5,030 bases of DNA, from positions 1 to 5,030 of the forward strand of contig JAAWCC010000130.1 in assembly GCA_022792975.1 (NCBI GenBank), read 5' to 3'. Positions within the stretch are counted from its first letter, which is position 1. The number at the start of each line of letters is the position of its first letter. Shown here piece by piece: positions 1-4,991 of this stretch. The translations under genes were made by a program, and so were the position numbers. The stretch is from Clostridia bacterium (GTDB lineage Bacteria > Bacillota_A > Clostridia > TANB77 > CAG-508). The notes below the pieces were generated by a model. It made no database searches. It had not been told where the DNA came from and saw only the letters and a program-made list of their open reading frames with translations.

Positions 1-1
1 A

Positions 2-85
2 TTATTAATGTCACTAGCTACACTTGCGTATAGCTTAGTTAAAATTGTAGTTGATAGTTTTAAGGGTACAAAAAAGAAAGCATGA
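2..85 (+). CDS. C-terminal end of an upstream gene (partial, probable membrane protein tail)
   Basis: This frame is open from the left edge to a TGA at 83-85 and gives 27 residues: a hydrophobic stretch (LLMSLATLAYSLVKIVV) followed by a basic tail (DSFKGTKKKA). The other two forward frames close within the first 33 bases. A hydrophobic helix followed by a lysine-rich end is typical of a small membrane protein or of the last transmembrane segment of a larger one. The stop lies 28 bases before the chosen ATG of the giant surface protein and no terminator hairpin or clear promoter is visible between them, so the two could be co-transcribed. The family cannot be identified from so little sequence, and a chance open frame is possible. 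Confidence 0.4.
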   Translation, partial: LLMSLATLAYSLVKIVVDSFKGTKKKA

Positions 86-100
86 ATTAGCTGGAAATAT

Positions 101-104
101 GGAG
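101..104 (+). promoter_or_regulatory. Ribosome binding site (GGAG) deciding the start at 114
   Basis: GGAG at 101-104 lies 9 bases before ATG 114. The alternative starts are worse: ATG 99 has only GGA a few bases upstream, and TTG 51 has no Shine-Dalgarno sequence and would overlap the upstream frame. Starting at 114 also gives a normal signal peptide beginning MRNIKK. Confidence 0.6.
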
Positions 105-113
105 CGTTTTATA

Positions 114-3100
114 ATGAGGAATATTAAAAAAATTAGTATTATTCTATTTACATTAATATATATTATGATGCCAAATGTAATGGCAAGCTCAAAAACACAA
201 GATGGCATAGAAGTTACATTAGTAACAGATAAAGAGGAATATATTAAGGAAGACAAAATTGTAACTACATTAAACGTAAAAAATACTAATGATAAGACAT
301 TAAAAAATATTATCATAGAAAACTTAGCACCATCAGGATATAAATTATTAGAAGAAAATAATAAAACAAAACAAATTAATGTATTAAATAAAGGTGAGAC
401 AGCATCATTTACTATTGAATATGAGAATAATAATAAAGTAAATGGTAATCAAAAGCCAGTAGTTTTAAAGCCTATAAGCAGTATAAGTCCGAAAACTGGT
501 GATACAATAAATATCGTATTACTTGTTACATTAATGATTATATCTGGTATAGGGATAATCTCAATTATTTTGGTAGGAAAAAGAAAAAAGAAAGGCATAT
601 CAACAATATGCATATGCTTTGCAATTTTATGCACAAGCGTTATGTGCAAGCCAGTAAAAGTAAGAGCTTCTGAAACTTACATTAATAAAGATTTTGAAGT
701 AATCAAAAAGGTTAAAGTTGAAGGAAAAGAAATCGAATTTAAGGTAAGGATATCTTATCAAAAGGATAATTCTCAGCTATCAGAAAAAACTACGAGTATT
801 GAGCTTGCAGACGAAAATCTTTATTTTGATAGTGAGAATAATAGATATTGCATTATAAATGATTCTATAAATTATATTAAAGGAAAAATTGTAGGGAGCA
901 TTTCAGACATTTCCTCGATGGAATACCATATTTGTGATACTCAAGGCACAAGAATAAAAGCTGGAGAAATAGAAGTGTCTGAAATATGGAAAATTGATAA
1001 TATCGGCTTGATAATTGGAGAAAATATTATTTATGTAAAAGCAAAACTTAAAAATGGAAATTTTATAGAAAACAAATTTATAATAGGAAATTCAAGCTCT
1101 AACTATATAAATAATTTGACAATAGATAGAGAAGATAATGATAAAGATGGACTAATCAATTATCTAGAGGATTATTATAAAACAGATAAAAACAATCCAG
1201 ATACAGATGGAGACGGATTAAGTGACTATATTGAAATAAGTGTGCTTGGAACGGATCCGCTTAAAGCTGATACAAATGATAATGGAATAAGCGATGCATA
1301 TGAGGATAAAGATGGGGATGGATTAAATAATATTACTGAAATAAAAATCGGAACAGACCCAGCCTATTCAGATACGGACGGAGATGGACTAAGTGATAAT
1401 GAGGAGATTAATATATATAAAACTAATCCACTAGTTCAGGACACAGATGGAGACGGAGCAACAGATGGTTGGGAGATTGAGAATGGTTATGACCCATTAG
1501 TAAAAAATGATAGCTTTAAAATAAGCCAAAATTTAACAGATGGAAAAGTTACAGCAGCAGTTGAATTAAATATAACAGGAGAAAAGGCAGAACTACTTAC
1601 TATATCACAAGTAGAGGATGAAGCTTTTTTAAATAATAAAATCCCAGGGTACATAGGCTCAGCTTATGACTTTAGCTTGGCTGGTAATGAATTTGAAACA
1701 GCAGTTATGAGCTTTACTTTTGATAAAGAATTACTAAATAATGAGGAATTCGTGCCAACTATATATTACTTTAATGAGGAAACTCAATTACTTGAAGAAT
1801 TAGAAACAACATTAGAGGGAAATGTGGCTCATGCAACTGTTACACATTTTTCTAAATATATTCTTTTGAATAAAACTGAATTTGATAGCGTATGGGATAA
1901 AGATATCAAGCCACCTGATTATGAAGCATCACAAGAGGATTTGGCTCTTGATATAGCATTTGTTATAGATTATTCTGCTAGTATGGAGGATAATGATCCT
2001 AATCAATTATGTAAGCAGTTATCAAAGCAATTTGTTTCTAAACTTCGTGATGGAAAGGATAAAGCAGCTGTAATCGAATTTATTAGAACAGCAACAATAT
2101 TATCAAGTTTGACTACCAATAAAGAGGAAATTATAAATGCTATTGATAATATTATATATGATAATGGTTGGAGTTGGGATTCAGGTACAGATGGCTCTAC
2201 TGGAATAAGAGCTGCACTGGATGAACTCAGTCAATCAGAAGCAAAGTATAAATATATTATCTTTTTAACCGATGGAGAGGATAATGGATATACATACTCA
2301 TACAACGATTTAATTATAGAGGCGATTGAAAAGAATATACCAATCTATGCTATTGGACTAGGAGATGCTAATATAGGAGTTCTTCAAAATATAGCTAATC
2401 AAACAAAAGGAAAATACTATTACGCAAGTGTTAACTCAACAGCAGAGGATATATTAAAGCTAGAAGAGGTATTTGATAAAATACAGTCAGAAACAATAGA
2501 TTACAGCAAAGATTCAAACTCAGATGTAATATCAGATTATTATACAAAACTATTGTGTGAAGGAAGGATAAGGTCAGGAACAGGAGTACCTCTATTTGAG
2601 GGTAAAACATATGAAGAGGTGGAAAAAGCAGGAGCAGATTTTGATAATGATGGACTAAAAAATGGTGAGGAAGTAAAAATATATCAAAATAATGGTAAAA
2701 TATATGCAAAAGTATTCTCTTCACCTGTCGAAAAAGATACAGACCAAGATGGAATATTAGACGGGGAAGACAAAAACCCACTTGAATGGGATGTTGGTGC
2801 AAGAGATTTGGCAATATTTGCAGCACTAGCCTATGAAGATGCAGGAAACTTGAAAGGTAAAATGTTTAATCTTTCTACTGAAAAGGAGGAACACCATTTT
2901 ACGAAAGGTGCTAGTCTCAAAAGCATTGATAAAGGAATTGCGGAAAAGTGGAGAATACTCGACTTTGAAGAAACTTTAGCAGACTTTGACACCAAATTAA
3001 GTGTAACAACATTTAAGAATGGAAATAACATAGTAATTGCATATAGGGGAACAAATGAGAAAATAGGAGAATGGGCAAATAATGTATTCCGAGTGGGTGT

Positions 3101-3668
3101 TTTGAATTATCATGCAGAGGAAAGGGCGGCAAAAAAATATGCGTTAAAAATTGCAAAATATTTTTCAAAGCATAAAATATATATTACAGGACATTCTTTA
3201 GGAGGCTATCTTGCTCAAGTAGGTTGTGCTGAAATGCTTCGCCAAAATGCTGCCGTGCCAGAGGGTGTAATGTATTTTAATGGATTTGGACAAAATATTG
3301 GATTATTAAAGGTATTTCCAAGTAATATCACTCCTAATAAAACTGAGGATACATATGATATTTTAAAGAGCTATGCTAAAAGCCATAATTTGATTAGCTA
3401 TGAAATCAAAGGGGATGTAGTTTCTTCATTAGGTACTCATGCAGGAAAAAGGATAGGACTTTATGTTGCAAATGAGCCTAGAAAAAGGCATGCTAATTAT
3501 AAGCAGGATTTTACTTTTGATGCTATATTTTTTGCAGCAGATAAGATGGGAATGCCGGTAAAATATTATTATAATCATTACAAGTCAAAGACAACAAAAG
3601 AATATATAAATATGACACATGAAACAAACAGTTTTTATTATAATTTGAAACAAGGAATTAGAGGGTAG
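114..3668 (+). CDS. Giant exported VWA / calcium-repeat / class 3 lipase protein with an internal SPKTG sorting signal
   Basis: Predicted 1184-residue surface or secreted protein. Domains seen (residues counted from ATG 114): signal peptide 1-24 (basic start, hydrophobic core, VMA/SS cleavage); DUF11/Ig-like beta domain about 28-115; SPKTGD at 125-130, membrane segment 131-155, KRKKK 156-160, together a complete LPXTG-type sorting signal; a second signal-like stretch 162-185 ending VRA/SE; Ig-like region about 187-324; six DxDxDG-type calcium loops 341-461; beta module about 465-590 ending in an HFSKY motif; VWA domain about 611-794 with MIDAS residues D619-Y-S621-A-S623, Thr near 696 and Asp720 (LTDGED); two further calcium loops 842-886; class 3 lipase/esterase domain about 888-1130 with AYRGT and GHSLGG (nucleophile Ser1028), Asp1101 (KGD) and His1126 or His1109 as likely triad members. 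No C-terminal sorting signal is present. It is probably a calcium-stabilised adhesive or binding protein with ester hydrolase activity outside the cell; the substrate is unknown. The convergent sortase is the likely processing enzyme. Domain calls are strong, the biological role is inferred. Confidence 0.95.
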   Translation: MRNIKKISIILFTLIYIMMPNVMASSKTQDGIEVTLVTDKEEYIKEDKIVTTLNVKNTNDKTLKNIIIENLAPSGYKLLEENNKTKQINVLNKGETASFTIEYENNNKVNGNQKPVVLKPISSISPKTGDTINIVLLVTLMIISGIGIISIILVGKRKKKGISTICICFAILCTSVMCKPVKVRASETYINKDFEVIKKVKVEGKEIEFKVRISYQKDNSQLSEKTTSIELADENLYFDSENNRYCIINDSINYIKGKIVGSISDISSMEYHICDTQGTRIKAGEIEVSEIWKIDNIGLIIGENIIYVKAKLKNGNFIENKFIIGNSSSNYINNLTIDREDNDKDGLINYLEDYYKTDKNNPDTDGDGLSDYIEISVLGTDPLKADTNDNGISDAYEDKDGDGLNNITEIKIGTDPAYSDTDGDGLSDNEEINIYKTNPLVQDTDGDGATDGWEIENGYDPLVKNDSFKISQNLTDGKVTAAVELNITGEKAELLTISQVEDEAFLNNKIPGYIGSAYDFSLAGNEFETAVMSFTFDKELLNNEEFVPTIYYFNEETQLLEELETTLEGNVAHATVTHFSKYILLNKTEFDSVWDKDIKPPDYEASQEDLALDIAFVIDYSASMEDNDPNQLCKQLSKQFVSKLRDGKDKAAVIEFIRTATILSSLTTNKEEIINAIDNIIYDNGWSWDSGTDGSTGIRAALDELSQSEAKYKYIIFLTDGEDNGYTYSYNDLIIEAIEKNIPIYAIGLGDANIGVLQNIANQTKGKYYYASVNSTAEDILKLEEVFDKIQSETIDYSKDSNSDVISDYYTKLLCEGRIRSGTGVPLFEGKTYEEVEKAGADFDNDGLKNGEEVKIYQNNGKIYAKVFSSPVEKDTDQDGILDGEDKNPLEWDVGARDLAIFAALAYEDAGNLKGKMFNLSTEKEEHHFTKGASLKSIDKGIAEKWRILDFEETLADFDTKLSVTTFKNGNNIVIAYRGTNEKIGEWANNVFRVGVLNYHAEERAAKKYALKIAKYFSKHKIYITGHSLGGYLAQVGCAEMLRQNAAVPEGVMYFNGFGQNIGLLKVFPSNITPNKTEDTYDILKSYAKSHNLISYEIKGDVVSSLGTHAGKRIGLYVANEPRKRHANYKQDFTFDAIFFAADKMGMPVKYYYNHYKSKTTKEYINMTHETNSFYYNLKQGIRG
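486..593 (+). other. Internal cell-wall sorting signal (SPKTGD + membrane helix + KRKKK)
   Basis: Codons for SPKTGD (486-503) are followed by 25 hydrophobic residues and then KRKKK, the three parts of a sortase substrate signal in the right order and spacing. SPKTG is one of the (S/P)PxTG motifs known for C. difficile sortase B. Such signals normally end a protein; here more than 1000 residues follow in frame. Cleavage between Thr128 and Gly129 would leave a mature front fragment of about 104 residues linked to the wall. Confidence 0.8.
584..590 (+). promoter_or_regulatory. Candidate -1 ribosomal frameshift heptamer A_AAA_AAG
   Basis: The heptamer lies in the correct phase for tandem slippage: 585-587 AAA and 588-590 AAG are zero-frame codons. 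TAGGA at 574-578 could act as an upstream stimulator. A 6-bp hairpin (GCATAT 595-600 with ATATGC 606-611) begins 4 bases downstream, and a second one (TGCACA 630-635 with TGTGCA 643-648) follows. A -1 shift adds 27 codons and stops at TGA 671-673, giving a 186-residue product that ends just after the sorting signal. Lysine-rich tails in A+T-rich genes make this heptamer by chance fairly often, so it is only a candidate. Confidence 0.35.
597..668 (+). other. Second signal-peptide-like segment inside the giant protein
   Basis: After the basic KRKKKG come 17 hydrophobic residues containing four cysteines (residues 162-178), then a polar KPVKV stretch and VRA/SE, which satisfies the -3/-1 rule for signal peptidase I. 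The basic tail of the sorting signal therefore doubles as the n-region of this segment. If it is not cleaved, the two hydrophobic stretches form a membrane hairpin with both flanks outside. No lipobox precedes any of the cysteines, so lipoprotein processing is unlikely. Confidence 0.6.
1131..1496 (+). repeat. Calcium-loop (thrombospondin type 3-like) repeat cluster 1
   Basis: Six aspartate-rich loops occur in tandem at roughly 12-25 residue spacing: DNDKDG, DTDGDG, DTNDNG, DKDGDG, DTDGDG and DTDGDG. Most are followed by a hydrophobic residue, then S/N-D or similar and a glutamate, and several by T(D/N)P. This is the pattern of bacterial EF-hand-like/TSP3 calcium repeats, which rigidify extracellular stalks when calcium is bound. 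The DNA repeats are related but diverged, consistent with an old protein repeat rather than a recent duplication. Confidence 0.85.
2637..2771 (+). repeat. Calcium-loop repeat pair between the VWA and lipase domains
   Basis: Two loops, DFDNDG...NGEE and DTDQDG...DGED (residues 842-853 and 875-886), are of the same type as the first cluster. A degenerate copy (DSNSDVISDYY) lies just upstream at about residues 800-810. They form the linker from the VWA domain to the lipase domain. Confidence 0.75.
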
Positions 3669-3674
3669 AAATAC

Positions 3675-3719
3675 TAAAACAGATAAATTGGCAACTTAAT
3701 TTCCAATTTATCTGTTTTA
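3675..3719. terminator. Bidirectional hairpin terminator between convergent genes
   Basis: Perfect 17-bp inverted repeat: left arm 3675-3691, right arm 3703-3719, with an 11-base loop. On the plus strand the right arm ends in TGTTTTAATTT; on the minus strand the other arm ends in TGTTTTAGTATTTC, so both directions have a U-rich (though short) tail. It lies 6 bases after the stop of the giant gene. The stop codon of the sortase gene (3717-3719) is the outermost part of the right arm, so terminating ribosomes on the sortase message would cover the stem base. Confidence 0.8.
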
Positions 3720-4451
3720 ATTTGAATAATCTTGTAAAATAGCATGTACTAATAGTCTGCTATTATTTGAATTTGTATTACAAGTAGATAAAGTAAGGAT
3801 ATTATTATTTTCATTAATATTAGCTTGGAAATCAATATTACTTTTAGACTTTATATATTCCAAGAACTCCTTATAAGTAAAACCACCAAAATAATTAATA
3901 CCTAGTTTTTGAACATCAGATATATACACTGAAAAAACTTTATACCTTAAAGTTTGACTTGGAGTATATACATCTATAATAATATCATTTCCAAGCTTGC
4001 CATTATTAAATTTGTGTAAATCTGCAAACATCAATCCAGACTTCATATTATGTCCATAGACAATAGTATTTTTATCAGTAAAACTATTATTATTCTCATA
4101 ATCTAAGAATATAGAACCTGTCACACTATCCTCTTTTGTTAAAGAATGAGATAAATAATAATCATTATCTTTATTTTGTAAAACTGGATAGTTTATATTA
4201 GTATTATTTATCCTAATCCAAGCAACCACATCAGAATTCATTTGCTTTAGCTTTTCAAAATCAATATTTGTGTGCTTCAAATCTGGACTATTTATAGTAT
4301 CAACATTAATTATTTCTTTTATTAAATTCTCATTTTGTCTTTTTGCAATATTATTTTCAATGCTCCATTTTGATAAAGTTAATGAAGAGTATAAAAATAC
4401 AATTATAAAAAATAATAGAGATATAAATTTAGCTATAGTTTTCTTTTCCAT
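3717..4451 (-). CDS. srtB: Class B sortase (transpeptidase)
   Basis: Membrane-anchored cysteine transpeptidase that cuts surface proteins between Thr and Gly of an LPXTG-like motif and joins them to cell-wall peptide. From ATG 4451 it has 244 residues, normal for class B. One N-terminal hydrophobic helix (about 9-26) acts as an uncleaved signal anchor. The catalytic core shows VAWIRINNTNINYPVLQ, GSIFLDYEN, YGHNM (catalytic His134), LSTC (Cys224) and SRLLVHA (Arg232), the complete His-Cys-Arg set. The upstream in-frame ATG 4466 is less likely because AAGGA at 4459-4463 sits 7 bases before ATG 4451 and the probable transcription start lies only about 9 bases before 4466. The gene converges on the SPKTG-bearing giant gene, which suggests that protein is a substrate. 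The class assignment is strong; the pairing is inferred. Confidence 0.95.
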   Translation of the reverse strand: MEKKTIAKFISLLFFIIVFLYSSLTLSKWSIENNIAKRQNENLIKEIINVDTINSPDLKHTNIDFEKLKQMNSDVVAWIRINNTNINYPVLQNKDNDYYLSHSLTKEDSVTGSIFLDYENNNSFTDKNTIVYGHNMKSGLMFADLHKFNNGKLGNDIIIDVYTPSQTLRYKVFSVYISDVQKLGINYFGGFTYKEFLEYIKSKSNIDFQANINENNNILTLSTCNTNSNNSRLLVHAILQDYSN

Positions 4452-4458
4452 TTCAATT

Positions 4459-4463
4459 TCCTT
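4459..4463 (-). promoter_or_regulatory. Ribosome binding site of the sortase gene (AAGGA)
   Basis: Read on the minus strand, AAGGA is followed after 7 bases by ATG 4451. It lies inside the 5-codon extension that would result from starting at ATG 4466, so it decides the start in favour of 4451. Confidence 0.6.
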
Positions 4464-4476
4464 CATATAAAACTTT

Positions 4477-4549
4477 TATTAAGTATATCATATTTAATAT
4501 AAAAATTCCAGAGATAATTTTTTATATTAACAAATTACAATACTTAATA
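4477..4549. repeat. Large nested imperfect palindrome in the divergent intergenic region
   Basis: Two perfect inverted repeats share almost the same centre (4512-4513). The outer one is TATTAAGTAT 4477-4486 with ATACTTAATA 4540-4549 (10 bp). The inner one is TTAATATAAAAA 4494-4505 with TTTTTATATTAA 4519-4530 (12 bp), extendable by AATT pairing with one bulged T. It overlaps the sortase promoter. It could be an operator, a cruciform or a short inverted-repeat element; the ends can be read as TTAAGTAT/ATACTTAA flanked by TA on both sides. Confidence 0.6.
4482..4510 (-). promoter_or_regulatory. Probable sigma-A promoter of the sortase gene (extended -10)
   Basis: On the minus strand the -10 is TATACT (4487-4482), preceded directly by TGA, giving the extended -10 form TGnTATACT. 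A weak -35, TGGAAT (4510-4505), is spaced 17 bases away. Transcription would begin near 4475, giving a leader of about 24 bases to ATG 4451. The -10 overlaps the left arm of the large palindrome and the -35 lies at its centre. Confidence 0.5.
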
Positions 4550-4572
4550 TACAACAATAGTAATACTACATA

Positions 4573-4600
4573 TTGAAAATATACATAAATGAAATATAAT
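4573..4600 (+). promoter_or_regulatory. Strong-looking sigma-A promoter for the antitoxin gene
   Basis: TTGAAA (4573-4578), a 16-base spacer and a perfect TATAAT (4595-4600). The transcript would start near 4607. This lies downstream of ATG 4589, the only upstream in-frame start codon of the antitoxin frame, so that ATG would not be on the message from this promoter. Confidence 0.6.
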
Positions 4601-4894
4601 ATATCACAGAAAGGGGCGCGGTTAAATGTCTCAAGCAAATTAAGTGTTAGAATAGACGAAAAAGACAAAAAAAGATTTGAGGTATTTTGCAATGAAACAG
4701 GTATGAATGTATCTGCTTCAATTAATATGTTTATTAAGACAGTACTAAGAGAAAGAAGGTTACCATTTGAAATAAGACAGGAGCCATTTTATTCAGAAAC
4801 AAACATAAAATATCTTGAAAAAATAGTTGCAGATATAAACGAAGGAAAAGCAAAATTTGAAGAACATGAACTAATAGAGGAAGAAGAGGATTAA
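4589..4894 (+). CDS. RelB/DinJ-family antitoxin, apparently orphan, with an uncertain or damaged 5' end
   Basis: The 101-residue frame contains a ribbon-helix-helix DNA-binding and dimerisation region at about residues 17-62 (KLSVRIDEKDKKRFEVF, then GMNVSASINMFIKTVLRE and LPFEI), as in RelB/DinJ antitoxins, followed by a helical acidic tail (FYSETNIKYLEKIVADINEGK, then HELIEEEED). Such proteins normally neutralise a RelE/YafQ/YoeB-type toxin and repress their own operon, but no toxin frame follows: 97 non-coding bases lead to an unrelated regulator. The start is doubtful. ATG 4589 follows an in-frame TAA, has no Shine-Dalgarno sequence and lies inside the promoter; the next in-frame ATG is residue 39, inside the domain. 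An apparent ribosome binding site (AGAAAGGGG) precedes ATG 4626, which is in another frame and stops after five codons. A one-base loss after that ATG would explain this. The family call is firm; whether the gene is intact is open. Confidence 0.8.
   Translation: MKYNISQKGARLNVSSKLSVRIDEKDKKRFEVFCNETGMNVSASINMFIKTVLRERRLPFEIRQEPFYSETNIKYLEKIVADINEGKAKFEEHELIEEEED
4608..4628 (+). promoter_or_regulatory. Ribosome binding site and out-of-frame ATG inside the antitoxin frame
   Basis: AGAAAGGGG (4608-4616) is followed after 9 bases by ATG 4626-4628. That ATG reads MSQAN and then TAA. One added base after ATGTCT would give MS-x-SK followed directly by LSVRID, the place where RelB/DinJ proteins usually begin. 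Confidence 0.5.
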
Positions 4895-4930
4895 AATTAA
4901 ATAACCACAAAAACAAATTTCAACTTTTTA

Positions 4931-4960
4931 TGAATAATTTTAAACATATGACAAATAATA
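4931..4960 (+). promoter_or_regulatory. Candidate sigma-G-type promoter of the spoVT-like gene
   Basis: TGAATA (4931-4936), a 17-base spacer and AATAATA (4954-4960). The classical Bacillus sigma-G consensus is TGAATA, 17-18 bases, CATACTA, so the -35 matches fully and the -10 at 5 of 7 positions. B. subtilis spoVT is a sigma-G gene, which fits. The A+T-rich background makes chance matches likely. Confidence 0.35.
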
Positions 4961-4968
4961 GGTTTAAA
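4939..4968. repeat. Short inverted repeat TTTAAAC / GTTTAAA upstream of the spoVT-like gene
   Basis: Perfect 7-bp arms at 4939-4945 and 4962-4968 with centres 23 bases apart, about two helical turns, flanking the candidate -10. This is compatible with an operator for a dimeric regulator; SpoVT is known to repress its own gene in B. subtilis. Chance is possible in such A+T-rich DNA. Confidence 0.3.
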
Positions 4969-4991
4969 GTAAATAAAAAGGAGGAATAGTT

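Noticed and set aside
51..113. N-terminal extension of the giant protein from TTG 51 or ATG 99
   Set aside because: TTG 51 has no ribosome binding site and overlaps the upstream frame; ATG 99 has only a weak GGA close by. GGAG before ATG 114 and a normal signal peptide fit better.
587..617. Internal start for a separate second gene after AGAAAGG
   Set aside because: The nearby ATGs (608 and 614) are out of frame with the large protein, and no ATG, GTG or TTG in its frame follows at suitable spacing, so independent initiation there is not supported.
609..647. Cysteines in the second hydrophobic stretch as a lipoprotein lipobox
   Set aside because: None of the cysteines is preceded by a lipobox-like [LVI][ASTVI][GAS]; signal peptidase I cleavage at VRA/SE fits better.
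449..649. 66-residue minus-strand open frame opposite the sorting signal
   Set aside because: Its hydrophobic content simply mirrors the sense-strand membrane helices; no family features.
1131..1496. Repeated DNA (gatacagatggagacgg-like units) as a possible CRISPR or tandem DNA repeat
   Set aside because: Units vary in sequence and spacing and keep the reading frame; they encode calcium-binding loops.
2431..2826. Leucine-rich 131-residue open frame on the minus strand
   Set aside because: It lies antisense to the VWA/calcium-loop coding region, has low-complexity composition (mostly L, F, H, Y) and no recognisable domain; it is a shadow of the A+T-rich sense gene.
4527..4553. Alternative plus-strand promoter TTAACA / TATACA upstream of ATG 4589
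   Set aside because: The spacer is only 15 bases and it would still leave ATG 4589 without a ribosome binding site; weaker than TTGAAA-16-TATAAT, though not excluded.
4895..4991. Possible small toxin gene after the antitoxin
   Set aside because: The stretch is only 97 bases, without a start codon plus ribosome binding site leading to a frame of useful length.
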